A stretch of DNA of 36,459 nt from a virus: positions 1 through 36,459 of IMG/VR virus record IMGVR_UViG_3300047510_001399; one strand, 5' to 3'. The position numbers and the translations under genes are program-made. Positions 11,455 to 19,424 of the stretch are shown here, piece by piece. Positions within the stretch are counted from its first letter, which is position 1. Every line of letters starts with the position of its first letter. The notes beneath the pieces are model-generated. The model saw nothing but the letters and a program-made list of their open reading frames with translations. It made no database searches and was not told the origin of the DNA.

Positions 11455-13217
11455 AGTTTGTATTTGACCTGGAGACAGATGGCCTTCTCAGAAAGCTTAC
11501 TAGGATCCATTGTCTTGTCGTAAAAGACATTGACACTGGACAGGTGCTGCAGTTTGATGACAGCGGACAAAGGGAGTCGGTAACAACCGGTCTAACGCTA
11601 TTAATGGAGGCAGAAGAGATATGGGGCCACAATATTGTCGGGTTCGATGTGGAGGCAATCAAGGAGATATACCCATTCTTCAAGCCTTGGAAGACCAAGT
11701 ACTATGACACGCTAATTCTGTCTCGGCTGTTTTTCACTGACATGCTAGACCGGGATCTGCGGTGCAAGCCTGCCAATATGCCAGGCAACCTTTATGGTAG
11801 GCATTCACTTGAATCCTGGGGATATCGCCTAGGGATTCTTAAGAGTGAGTATGGCAAGCAGCTACATGGTGACTGGTCACAGTACAACCCAGAGATGTTG
11901 GAGTACTGCACACAGGATGTAGAAGCCAACTACCCCCTCGTGAAATTGTTTCAGCCCAAGCTGGAGGAGTACGAGAGGTGCATTGATCTAGAACATCAAT
12001 GCGCGTTGGTAATGAGTTGGCAAGAGCAAGCGGGGTTTCCGTTTGACGAAAAGAAAGCTCAGCAACTTGAAGGCAAGCTAAGGGCTGAACTCGAAACGCT
12101 CTCAGACCAGATGCGAGCTACGTTCTTATACGTAGCAGGCAAGGAGTTTGTACCCCGACGTAATGACGCCTCTCGTGGGTATGTCACCGGGGCTCCAATG
12201 ACACGCCTTATCGAGTTTAGTCCAACAAGCCGCGAGCATATTGCTTGGGCCTTTCAACAGTACAGAGGCTGGGAACCGATCGAGTTTACCGACAAAGGAA
12301 AACCAAGGATTGATGAAGATGTACTGTTTGCGATTGATACTGAAGAGAGTCGCAAGTTTGCTCGCATCCTTGAATTACAGAAGCAGCTTGGCCTGTTATC
12401 GGAGGGCACCAACAGCTGGCTAAAGCAGATCGAGAAGGATGGCAAGATCCATCACAGCTGCATGCTCAACACAGCAACGGGCCGCAACGCACACCTCCGT
12501 CCAAACCTAGCGCAGACACCCTCTGGGCACGAATTCAGGGAGCTGTTTCATGCAGGGGAAGGCTACGCACAGGTTGGGGCTGACGCTTCAAGCCTGGAGC
12601 TGCGTTGTCTTTCACACTACCTGGCTAAGTACGACGGCTGTGCGTTCGGTCGGACAGTGGTAGATGGAGACATCCACCAAGCCATGGCTGACATAGCGGG
12701 CGTAGATAGAAAGACACAGAAGACCGTAACGTATTGCCTCATCTATGGAGGAGGCGATGTCAAGCTTGGTTTATCAGCTGGGGCTTCAAAGAAAGAGGCA
12801 GCAGCAAGGGGTAAAGAGCTGAGGACAAAACTACTCGATGGCATTGAAGGCTTCAGAACCCTGGTGGATGCTGTCCAGAAGCGTGCAGAATCAGGCGTCA
12901 TTTCTGGGATTGACGGTCGCCCAATTCGGATTCGGAAGCCACATGCTGCATTGAACTACCTGCTCCAGAGCTGTGGGGCCGTCATCTGCAAGATGTGGGT
13001 AGTACGAATGAATGAACTGTTACAGGAGGCAGGCGTGGATTACACACCACTTGCTTTTGTGCATGATGAGGTCCAGCTAGCAGTACACCCCGAGCACGTA
13101 GATATGGCAAAGACATTGATACCATTAGCAATGAAGGATGTCGAACATTCAATTAGGTTTAGGACTAGCCTTGATTGCGAGGTCAAGGTCGGCAGGACAT
13201 GGGCAGACACTCACTAG
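11451..13217 (+). CDS. Family A DNA polymerase (T7 gp5-like), 588 aa
   Basis: The replicative polymerase with proofreading. The 3'-5' exonuclease shows FDLETDGL (D6, E8) and GHNIVGFD. The polymerase domain has TGRNAHLRPNLAQTPS, motif A with D378 (GADASSLELR), motif B RKTQKTVTYCLIYG and motif C H538-D539-E (VHDEVQ). It is about 115 residues shorter than T7 gp5 (704). Much of the loss is between FLYVAGKEFVP and GYVTGAP, where T7 carries its thioredoxin-binding loop. It begins in an ATGA overlap with the thioredoxin-fold gene. Confidence 0.97.
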   Translation: MKFVFDLETDGLLRKLTRIHCLVVKDIDTGQVLQFDDSGQRESVTTGLTLLMEAEEIWGHNIVGFDVEAIKEIYPFFKPWKTKYYDTLILSRLFFTDMLDRDLRCKPANMPGNLYGRHSLESWGYRLGILKSEYGKQLHGDWSQYNPEMLEYCTQDVEANYPLVKLFQPKLEEYERCIDLEHQCALVMSWQEQAGFPFDEKKAQQLEGKLRAELETLSDQMRATFLYVAGKEFVPRRNDASRGYVTGAPMTRLIEFSPTSREHIAWAFQQYRGWEPIEFTDKGKPRIDEDVLFAIDTEESRKFARILELQKQLGLLSEGTNSWLKQIEKDGKIHHSCMLNTATGRNAHLRPNLAQTPSGHEFRELFHAGEGYAQVGADASSLELRCLSHYLAKYDGCAFGRTVVDGDIHQAMADIAGVDRKTQKTVTYCLIYGGGDVKLGLSAGASKKEAAARGKELRTKLLDGIEGFRTLVDAVQKRAESGVISGIDGRPIRIRKPHAALNYLLQSCGAVICKMWVVRMNELLQEAGVDYTPLAFVHDEVQLAVHPEHVDMAKTLIPLAMKDVEHSIRFRTSLDCEVKVGRTWADTH

Positions 13218-13566
13218 AAAGTGCAAGCACTGTGGTGAGGAAAAGGAAGACAGCGAATTTGTGAAGGCAGACGGAAGGCACCGGGCAACACGAAACCGGT
13301 GCAAGGTATGCAACAACAAACAGCGACAGATAAGGAAGCAACTTAGGGATCGGCACCCAAAGCCTCCGCCGGGTCGCTGTCCGGTTTGCCAATATGAAAC
13401 AAGTGACTGGGTCCTAGACCATTGTCATCATAGGCAAGAATTTCGAGGATACATATGCCCAAGTTGCAACTCAGGCATTGGCCTGCTACATGATGACCCG
13501 ATGATTATTAAACGCGCTCTTATTTACCTACTGTCTTACACTGATGCAACCATTGCTGTTAGTTGA
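13138..13566 (+). CDS. Recombination endonuclease VII-like HNH nuclease, about 142 aa or shorter
   Basis: It has the T4 endonuclease VII layout: an N-terminal zinc pair (CKHC, then CKVC), a basic stretch, CPVC, the core DHCHHRQEFRGYIC with CPSCN, and GIGLLHDD. Such enzymes cut branched DNA or act as homing-type nucleases. The start is unclear. ATG 13138 overlaps DNA polymerase by 80 nt; TTG 13171 is an alternative; no ATG in this frame occurs after 13138 near the polymerase stop. It sits between polymerase and exonuclease, a common landing place for HNH genes in T7-like phages. Endonuclease I is also present, so junction cutting may be redundant. Confidence 0.8.
   Translation: MSNIQLGLGLALIARSRSAGHGQTLTRKCKHCGEEKEDSEFVKADGRHRATRNRCKVCNNKQRQIRKQLRDRHPKPPPGRCPVCQYETSDWVLDHCHHRQEFRGYICPSCNSGIGLLHDDPMIIKRALIYLLSYTDATIAVS
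13536..13549. promoter_or_regulatory. Inverted repeat TTACA-CTGA-TGCAA over the exonuclease start
   Basis: A perfect TTRCA-N4-TGYAA copy inside the end of the endonuclease VII gene. As at the RNA polymerase gene, the repeat supplies the ATG (13544), and both proteins begin Met-Gln. Confidence 0.55.
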
Positions 13567-14272
13567 TGCTGATCCAATTGCCTACCGTGCAGCTTCGGCA
13601 GCTGAAGAGGAGCTGGAGTTTACGTCTGAAGTCACGGTTGTGACCGGGAGTTTTCGGCGAGGGCGACAGATCGTCAATCAGGATATCGAGGGTCTACAGA
13701 CTAGGTTTGACACAGATCGACTGATCCTATTCTTCACCGATGACACGAACTTCCGCAAGGGAATAGATCCTACATACAAGGGTAACCGGACAAAGCGGAA
13801 GCCAGCTGGTTATAAGAAGCTGAAGAGTTGGATGAAAGGTCAATGGCACAGTGTCCAGAAGCCAGGCCTTGAGGCTGATGACCTGATGGGCATTGAGGTG
13901 ACCTCAGGAAAGTGGGACAGCTTTATTCTCTGCTCACCAGATAAAGACATGGAACAGTTTGCCTGTCGGATCTGGAACGGGAAGGAAGAGTACGAACAGA
14001 CGCCTGAGAAAGCAGCACGCAAACGCTGGCTACAGGCGCTGACGGGCGACCAGACCGATGGGTATGCCGGAATTCCAGGGGTTGGTCCGAAGAAAGCTGA
14101 GGCCCTCCTAAACAAGGTGAAAGACGGTGATTACTGCGCAGCAGTAGTAAAAGCGTTCATTGACGCAGGTCTGACAAAAGAAGATGCCATACGCAATATC
14201 CGCCTCGCAACCATTCTCACTGTTGACCTATGGAACGAGGAAACACAAGAACCAATCCTCTTTACACCGTGA
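13544..14272 (+). CDS. 5'-3' exonuclease (T7 gp6-like, FEN/PIN fold), 242 aa
   Basis: It removes primers and degrades host DNA. Metal-binding acidic motifs occur in order: LLVDADPIAY (D7, D9), LFFTDDTNFRK, a basic arch (YKGNRTKRKPAGYKKLK), LEADDLMG, ILCSPDKDMEQF and the helix-hairpin-helix-like GDQTDGYAGIPGVGPKKAEALL. Length is somewhat shorter than T7 gp6 (300). The start ATG 13544 overlaps the endonuclease VII gene by 23 nt and lies in an inverted repeat. The stop overlaps the next start (GTGA). Confidence 0.93.
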   Translation: MQPLLLVDADPIAYRAASAAEEELEFTSEVTVVTGSFRRGRQIVNQDIEGLQTRFDTDRLILFFTDDTNFRKGIDPTYKGNRTKRKPAGYKKLKSWMKGQWHSVQKPGLEADDLMGIEVTSGKWDSFILCSPDKDMEQFACRIWNGKEEYEQTPEKAARKRWLQALTGDQTDGYAGIPGVGPKKAEALLNKVKDGDYCAAVVKAFIDAGLTKEDAIRNIRLATILTVDLWNEETQEPILFTP

Positions 14273-14508
14273 CCAACTGCATATTCTTTCTAGCTCTTGT
14301 ATTAGCGCTATGCGTAATTGATTTTAACCTGGTTAAATACATTGATCTCCAAGTCAGACGACTTGAGCTAGCTATTGAAAGGTTTTTCTTTATGATCCGC
14401 CTGGAGTGGGACATCTTCTGGATCAAGAAGAACAAAGACAGATATCTAGATATGGCAAAGGAAATCCTGAAGGACATGGAGGTAGAGGATGAGCAAGTAC
14501 AGCCCTGA
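14269..14508 (+). CDS. Small membrane-anchored protein, 79 aa
   Basis: GTG 14269 overlaps the exonuclease stop (GTGA) and gives 79 residues. One membrane segment (CIFFLALVLALCVIDFNL, about residues 4-21) is followed by an amphipathic, charged region (RRLELAIERFFFMIRLEW) and an acidic tail (DMEVEDEQVQP). The longer ATG 14230 start would add 13 residues inside the exonuclease gene. The topology is one N-terminal helix with the rest probably cytoplasmic. It could be a holin-like or membrane-anchoring factor, but there is no specific evidence. Confidence 0.6.
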   Translation: MTNCIFFLALVLALCVIDFNLVKYIDLQVRRLELAIERFFFMIRLEWDIFWIKKNKDRYLDMAKEILKDMEVEDEQVQP

Positions 14509-14704
14509 TCACTACCAGCGTGGAGTCATCGAGGTATGGGACTTTATCGCAGACCAGAAGCTTGATTACTTTCTGGGTAATGTAGTCAAGTACATCTGCC
14601 GTGCTGGCCATAAGCAGTACGAAGAAGAGCTTGATGATCTGCTAAAGGCAAAGGCCTATATCGATAAGAAGATCCAGCTTGTATCTAAATCAAGAAACCG
14701 CTAA
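14489..14704 (+). CDS. DUF3310 protein (T7 gp1.7-like nucleotide kinase family), 71 aa
   Basis: The compact DUF3310 signature is present: SPDHYQRGVIEVWDFIADQ, then YFLGNVVKYICRAGHK and DDLLKAKAYIDKKIQL. T7 gp1.7 contains this domain and phosphorylates dGMP/dTMP, so a role in nucleotide supply is likely, but catalysis is not proven for the short stand-alone form. It overlaps the membrane protein by 20 nt and lies next to MazG-like, ThyX and RNR genes, which fits nucleotide metabolism. Confidence 0.85.
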   Translation: MSKYSPDHYQRGVIEVWDFIADQKLDYFLGNVVKYICRAGHKQYEEELDDLLKAKAYIDKKIQLVSKSRNR

Positions 14705-14706
14705 AC

Positions 14707-15093
14707 ATGCCTGCACCAGATCTACAAGGCCAAGCCCTTCAGTTCCGAATAGCGAATGACCAGCCGATTGGCGGATTTGCACCGGAGGTTCTGGGCCTAC
14801 AGCTACAGTTAATCCAAGAAGAGTTTGAAGAGTTTGTCGAGGCCTACAAAGAGGCTATTAGTGATCTCCAGAATCTTAGGTCTAGAGAACATGCGCTTAA
14901 AGAACTTGCGGACCTTGGTTACGTTTGCTTCCAGTTTGCTGCCGCTGCCGACTGGGAGCTCGACGAAGCTATGGCGCGAGTACATCGCAGCAACATGTCA
15001 AAGCTGGTAGATGGAAAGCCACTGAAGAACGAGCAAGGAAAGGTCATGAAAGGGCCTAATTATCAACCTCCTGTACTGATTGACCTTGTATGA
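14707..15093 (+). CDS. MazG/PRA-PH-like nucleotide pyrophosphohydrolase, 128 aa
   Basis: A helical all-alpha NTP pyrophosphohydrolase pattern: LGLQLQLIQEEFEEFVEAY with the ExxE acidic pair, then HALKELADLGYVCFQFAAA with the second metal-binding ExxD, and a DEAMARVHRSNMSKL helix. Cyanophage MazG-type proteins are thought to hydrolyse nucleotides and change host (p)ppGpp or dNTP pools; here the target is inferred only from family. It begins 2 nt after the DUF3310 gene and ends in an ATGA overlap with thyX. Confidence 0.85.
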   Translation: MPAPDLQGQALQFRIANDQPIGGFAPEVLGLQLQLIQEEFEEFVEAYKEAISDLQNLRSREHALKELADLGYVCFQFAAAADWELDEAMARVHRSNMSKLVDGKPLKNEQGKVMKGPNYQPPVLIDLV

Positions 15094-15719
15094 AGACCGA
15101 CACTGTACGCCTGATCTGGGCGACAGCAAATGGCGATGAGCTGCTGTCATACATGGCTCGGGTATCAAACCCCAGCGCAAAGCCTGGAGACCCACACAAG
15201 AAGCTAATTAGATATCTGATCGACCACAAACACTGGTCTCCATTTGAGATGGTCAATATGTGCGTAGAGATCAACACTGAGCGTGACATCTCAGCACAGA
15301 TCCTGCGGCATAAAAGCTTCTCGTTCCAGGAGTTTAGCCAGAGGTATGCAGAGGCATCACTCCCAGAGCTATTTGACCTACGGCGACAAGATACGAAGAA
15401 CCGACAGAATTCGATCGATGATCTTCCGTTAGGTGTCATCGCCGAAGCAGACAGGGAGAATGCCAAAGCGATTAGCACAGCATACAGGGCATACCAGAAG
15501 ATGTTAGAGCTAGGCATTGCCAAGGAGTGTGCAAGGCGAATCATGCCGCTATGCACGCCTACCAGGATCTATATGAACGGAACAGTTCGATCCTGGATCC
15601 ATTACTTCGATGTACGCTGTGATCCAGCAACACAGTTAGAGCATCGAGAAATTGCCATCCGAATTAGAGATGTCTTTAAAAAGCTCTTCCCTGACACCGC
15701 TGCCGCTGCCGGATATTAA
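15090..15719 (+). CDS. thyX: Flavin-dependent thymidylate synthase ThyX, 209 aa
   Basis: It makes dTMP from dUMP using methylene-tetrahydrofolate and FAD/NADPH. The ThyX motif is RHKSFSFQEFSQRY (R73-H74-K...S84), close to the classical RHR-x7-S signature. WSPFE at about residues 49-53, GIAKECARRIMPL and the C-terminal STxTRxx-equivalent segment TRIYMNGTVRSWIHYFDVR also fit. It overlaps mazG by ATGA and precedes the RNR gene, giving a DNA-precursor block. Confidence 0.95.
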   Translation: MKTDTVRLIWATANGDELLSYMARVSNPSAKPGDPHKKLIRYLIDHKHWSPFEMVNMCVEINTERDISAQILRHKSFSFQEFSQRYAEASLPELFDLRRQDTKNRQNSIDDLPLGVIAEADRENAKAISTAYRAYQKMLELGIAKECARRIMPLCTPTRIYMNGTVRSWIHYFDVRCDPATQLEHREIAIRIRDVFKKLFPDTAAAAGY

Positions 15720-15846
15720 GAATCTGGAAGACGGCACAGTTGAAATCAGGCTAGGCACCCAGGTGGGATGGGTGTCATCAATGCACCTAGTAGAACCCAA
15801 AGTAAATCAACTGTACAAAGCATATTTCGAAAACAATGTTTCCTGA
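15670..15846 (+). CDS. Hypothetical protein, 58 aa, between thyX and RNR
   Basis: Frame open from 15652. ATG 15670 gives MSLKSSSLTPLPLPDIKNLEDGTVEIRLG..., overlapping thyX by 50 nt and RNR by 11 nt. The central part between the two genes (EIRLGTQVGWVSSMHLVEPKVNQLY) looks like strand-rich protein. A short start inside thyX is unavoidable because no ATG occurs in the gap before residue 38. Function unknown; existence moderately supported by the otherwise empty 116-nt gap. Confidence 0.5.
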   Translation: MSLKSSSLTPLPLPDIKNLEDGTVEIRLGTQVGWVSSMHLVEPKVNQLYKAYFENNVS

Positions 15847-18082
15847 AAGCGCACCATCCGCAAACCCAGTCTTCTATCGTACTTATAGCCGCCGAACTGA
15901 CAGTGGTAAAGAGTCGTGGGCTGATGTCGTTGAGCGCTGCGTAGCGGGGCTGGCAAAGGTCGGAAAGTTTACCGCTGAAGAAGAGGCGCTAGTACGCGCT
16001 CAAATGGAAAGACTGCACTCGTTGCCGTCAGGGCGTTGGCTGTGGGTTGGAGGCACTCCATGGGTAGAAGAACAGAAGAACTACTCTGGCGCTTACAACT
16101 GCACAAGCACTGATACCTGCGATCTTAAGGCGTTCCCTCTGCAGATGGAACTGCTAATGATGGGTAGCGGTACTGGAGCGATCCTTGAGCCTCGCTGCAT
16201 TGATCAGCTTCCGGTGGTTTGCAACCGCTTTGATCTAACGGTGTTGGAGAATATTGGGGAGGCAAGCATTAGCGATCCTAATAGCAGGATAGACATTACG
16301 GAAGGAGAAAGCGCCACAATCTATGTTGGCGATTCACGCGAAGGTTGGACCGACGCCTTCCTCATTCTCCTGGAGTTGGCTACCGATGCGAACAAGAGTG
16401 TTACTAGCGTTACGGTAGACCTGAGTAATGTTCGGCCCCCTGGAACCGCCATTAAAGGTTTCGGGGGTGTAGCTAACCCCGTCAAGCTTGCCCATTTCTA
16501 TCGCCGCGCTGGCGAGATTCTCCAAAAAGCACACGGTCGTCAATTGACTTCCGTTGAGTGTTGTCTGCTGCTCGATGAGTCTTCACTGGCTGTGGTCGCC
16601 GGAAACGTGCGCCGCAGTGCTGGGATGCGTCAGTTCAGCAGTTGGGATAAAGAAGCTGCAGCAGCAAAGGACAATCTTTGGCAGCAAGGTGAAGATGGTA
16701 AGTGGCGGATCGACCCCGAGCGCGATGCCCTGCGCATGGCCAACCACACACGGGTGTTCCACCAAAAGCCGACCTTTGAAGACGTCAAGGAATCGGTTAC
16801 AAAGCAGTTCTATTCTGGTGAAGGTGCAATCCAGTATGCACCTGAGGCAATTGCGCGCTCCAATGCGGATCTCTTGTTCATCAGGGAGCTACAAGAGAGG
16901 TTCATCCAGATCTATGAGACATTGGGTCGGGAAGCGGCAGGTCTTTACCTGCGACGCTGCGAGCCCTTGCTGAGCGACCAAGAGGTGGAGCACCGCCTCA
17001 GCCGCTACGGCCTCAACCCCTGCGGTGAAATTCTCGGTGCCGACTTCCACTGCAACCTGTCTGAAGTTCACCTGAACACCCTCGACCCTCGGGATAAGGA
17101 AGGACAGGCTGCCGCATTTAAGGCAGCAGCTCTGAGCGCATGTGCGCTACTGCATCACAAGTTTAAGGAGGAGCGGTATCAATACAGCCGTTCAGTAGAT
17201 CCAATCATTGGCGTAAGCTTTACAGGTCTGTTTGACTTCTTTGTCAAGCGGTTTGGTGCGGAGTGGCTTGAGTGGTGGGAGGCAGGCCGTCCACGGAATG
17301 AATACTATCAAGATGTAGAGGCTACCTACCTAAAGACTTGGCGGCGCATTGTTGAGGACACAGTCAAAGAGTATTGCTCAAAGCATGGGCTGAAGGTTCC
17401 TAACCGGTTCACCACCGTGCAACCCGCTGGCACGAAGAGTCTCCTAACTGGGGCGTCCCCCGGCTGGCACCCACCTAAAGCTGCCCGCTTCATCCGCCGA
17501 ATTACATTCGCTAAGAACGATCCGGTGGCGCTGGCTTGTGAGGCTTATGGGTACAAGATCATTCCAAGTCAGTCTGACCGAGATGAAACCGGAGCACTGC
17601 TCGACGACCCACGAGATCCGCGATGCAATGAATGGTTGGTAGAGATTCCGACAGAAACCATCTGGGCTAACATTGAAGGATGCGATGGAATTGATGTCAA
17701 CAAGTTTTCAGTGGCTGCCCAGTTCGACTTTTACATGCAGGTGCAGCAGCACTACACAACTCATAATACGTCGGCAACTCTAGAGTTCCGAGAGAATGAG
17801 ATTGAGACGCTCTCCCAGCTGATCTATGACAGCATCGGCCAGGGCTACATCTCCGCAGCCCTGCTGGCCCGCTTCGATGCCAACGAGACCTTTCCCCGAC
17901 TTCCGTTCGAACCAATCGATAAGGACACGTTCCAAACGCTTACGGACGAAGTAGTAAGTCGTCGTATCACGTCCGAATTTGGCCTGGCCATGTCGGCCTA
18001 TGCAGGGGGGCATGACGCGGCTGGTCCTGCTGCGTGTGATTCAGATAAGTGTCTGTTTGAAGAGAAGGCACCACAGACATGA
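15836..18082 (+). CDS. nrdJ: Class II (adenosylcobalamin-dependent) ribonucleotide reductase, 748 aa
   Basis: It reduces ribonucleotides, probably triphosphates, to deoxyribonucleotides. The monomeric RTPR-type arrangement is clear: N-terminal C89 (YNCTSTDTC), GNVRRSAGMRQF, the radical cysteine C396 in NPCGE, C406 (DFHCN) and a C-terminal redox pair C734-x4-C739 (CDSDKC). There is no separate beta-subunit gene, which fits class II. It needs B12 from the host; many marine Synechococcus make a B12-type cofactor, and class II RNR is known in P60-like cyanophages. It overlaps the flanking genes and follows thyX. Confidence 0.95.
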   Translation: MFPESAPSANPVFYRTYSRRTDSGKESWADVVERCVAGLAKVGKFTAEEEALVRAQMERLHSLPSGRWLWVGGTPWVEEQKNYSGAYNCTSTDTCDLKAFPLQMELLMMGSGTGAILEPRCIDQLPVVCNRFDLTVLENIGEASISDPNSRIDITEGESATIYVGDSREGWTDAFLILLELATDANKSVTSVTVDLSNVRPPGTAIKGFGGVANPVKLAHFYRRAGEILQKAHGRQLTSVECCLLLDESSLAVVAGNVRRSAGMRQFSSWDKEAAAAKDNLWQQGEDGKWRIDPERDALRMANHTRVFHQKPTFEDVKESVTKQFYSGEGAIQYAPEAIARSNADLLFIRELQERFIQIYETLGREAAGLYLRRCEPLLSDQEVEHRLSRYGLNPCGEILGADFHCNLSEVHLNTLDPRDKEGQAAAFKAAALSACALLHHKFKEERYQYSRSVDPIIGVSFTGLFDFFVKRFGAEWLEWWEAGRPRNEYYQDVEATYLKTWRRIVEDTVKEYCSKHGLKVPNRFTTVQPAGTKSLLTGASPGWHPPKAARFIRRITFAKNDPVALACEAYGYKIIPSQSDRDETGALLDDPRDPRCNEWLVEIPTETIWANIEGCDGIDVNKFSVAAQFDFYMQVQQHYTTHNTSATLEFRENEIETLSQLIYDSIGQGYISAALLARFDANETFPRLPFEPIDKDTFQTLTDEVVSRRITSEFGLAMSAYAGGHDAAGPAACDSDKCLFEEKAPQT

Positions 18083-18279
18083 TTGTGACAGAACAACTGG
18101 GTCTCGCAGAGATATCTGCAGGGGCCCTTTCCCAACTTGTCGAAGAATTAGATTCATACTATCCCGACAGCTACCCTGACCATAATCTTAGCATCCAAGA
18201 AATAGCTTACAGAGCTGGTCAGGTGTCAGTGGTTCGGCGGTTGAAGTACAAACTAAAAGAACTTAGAGGAGAGGACTAA
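18079..18279 (+). CDS. Hypothetical protein, 66 aa
   Basis: It starts in an ATGA overlap with RNR and ends in a TAATG overlap with the next gene, so translation is well supported. It contains an acidic N-terminal helix (LAEISAGALSQLVEELDSYYPD) and a basic C-terminus (VSVVRRLKYKLKELRGED). No family is recognised. It lies at the border between metabolic and structural genes. Confidence 0.65.
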   Translation: MIVTEQLGLAEISAGALSQLVEELDSYYPDSYPDHNLSIQEIAYRAGQVSVVRRLKYKLKELRGED

Positions 18280-18776
18280 TGTGTGGAGGAGGCGGAGGAG
18301 GCGGGCCATCAAGCTCTGACCTTAAGAAAGAGGCTAACCGCCAGAAGAAGTTTCGCAAGAAACAGAACGAGCAGTTTAAGACCGCGCAAAGTAATGCCAA
18401 GGCTCAGCATGATGAAAACCTTGCAAGTAGTAAAGAGCAGTTCGATGCAGCTCAAAAGAGCTCATGGGATCAGTTTTATATTGCTCAGGGTAATCAGAGA
18501 GAAGTTGCTGAAGCGCAAATGATGACGCAGGAAGCGCAGTTTGCCAGGGCACAAGAGCAACAGCGCATGGCCCTAGAGATGCAGCTTCAACAGAACGAAG
18601 AGATGGCCCGTAGGTCTGAAGAGGCTGCCAACCGGGCCCAAGGATTGAAGCTGGTTGGCCAAGATCCAGAGGCAGTAAAGGTTCGTTCGAAGGCAAAGGC
18701 AAAGGCACGAAAGAGTGCGTCTGTTGGGACTGCACAATTGGTTAACCCACTTACAATTTCAATGGGGAATGGCTAA
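18279..18776 (+). CDS. Gln/Ala-rich coiled-coil protein with Gly-rich N-terminus, 165 aa
   Basis: It begins MCGGGGGGGPSSS and continues as a charged, Gln-rich long helix (QKKFRKKQNEQF ... REVAEAQMMTQEAQFARAQE), ending in a Lys/Ala stretch (RSKAKAKARKSA). A Gly-rich N-terminus with Cys2 is seen in conserved structural proteins of cyanopodoviruses upstream of the portal; I do not know its function. A virion or head-assembly role fits the location. GGAGAGG precedes the ATG. Confidence 0.7.
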   Translation: MCGGGGGGGPSSSDLKKEANRQKKFRKKQNEQFKTAQSNAKAQHDENLASSKEQFDAAQKSSWDQFYIAQGNQREVAEAQMMTQEAQFARAQEQQRMALEMQLQQNEEMARRSEEAANRAQGLKLVGQDPEAVKVRSKAKAKARKSASVGTAQLVNPLTISMGNG

Positions 18777-19419
18777 CAATCAGAGAAACAGAGACCGGCA
18801 GAGGGCGCAGGTTGCAGCTGCCATCAACCCGGCAATGACAGTTAAGGGGCAACAAGTAGGAACCCCAGCACCAAAGCCCCCACAACCGTCGTCAGGAAAT
18901 CAGGTACCACAACAGGTTGAAATCCCGTGGTCTGGGTCATCGGCGCCGAAGTCAGCGGCTCCTGGAGTTAGTGCTCCACAACAGCAGCAACAAGGACAGC
19001 CGGCAGGGGGCGTTACTTACGGGCAAGTTAGTTGGAACAGCAACGACCCCGGCTCGTTCCGGAAGGTTGAAAGCGCAAGTCCTATTACAAGTCAACCTTC
19101 AGCAGTACCGGAGTTTGATTGGAACGCCTGGAACGCCGAAATGATGGCACGTCAGCAGGCTGTGTGGGAGTCAATGGACGCAATGAACTCAGCCTTCTTG
19201 AGCCAAATGGAGTCCATTCGAGCAACACCCCAGCGCACGGGTGGCGGTATTACAGGCGTAGCCGGCGCACAGGATGCTGCTGCGGTAAAGATTAAGAAGC
19301 GCACAAAGAAGACGAGTACCACAAACCAGGCAACAGCAAAGCCTCAAGCCACAGGGCTAGGTATTGGTGATGCAGGTGGTGCAACTAATGGGCTTGGCAT
19401 TTCCAAGCAGGATAAATAA
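18769..19419 (+). CDS. Low-complexity Pro/Gln-rich structural protein, 216 aa
   Basis: ATG 18769 overlaps the previous stop by 8 nt. It has a basic N-terminus (MANNQRNRDRQRAQV), a Pro/Gln/Gly-rich disordered middle (PKPPQPSSGNQVPQQ), a WNAWNAEMMARQQAVWESMDAM helix and a basic C-terminal end (KIKKRTKKTSTT ... GLGISKQDK). The frame is open upstream to 18715, but earlier codons lie in the previous gene. Function unknown; the position next to the portal suggests a head or minor capsid protein. Confidence 0.7.
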   Translation: MANNQRNRDRQRAQVAAAINPAMTVKGQQVGTPAPKPPQPSSGNQVPQQVEIPWSGSSAPKSAAPGVSAPQQQQQGQPAGGVTYGQVSWNSNDPGSFRKVESASPITSQPSAVPEFDWNAWNAEMMARQQAVWESMDAMNSAFLSQMESIRATPQRTGGGITGVAGAQDAAAVKIKKRTKKTSTTNQATAKPQATGLGIGDAGGATNGLGISKQDK

Positions 19420-19424
19420 GTATT

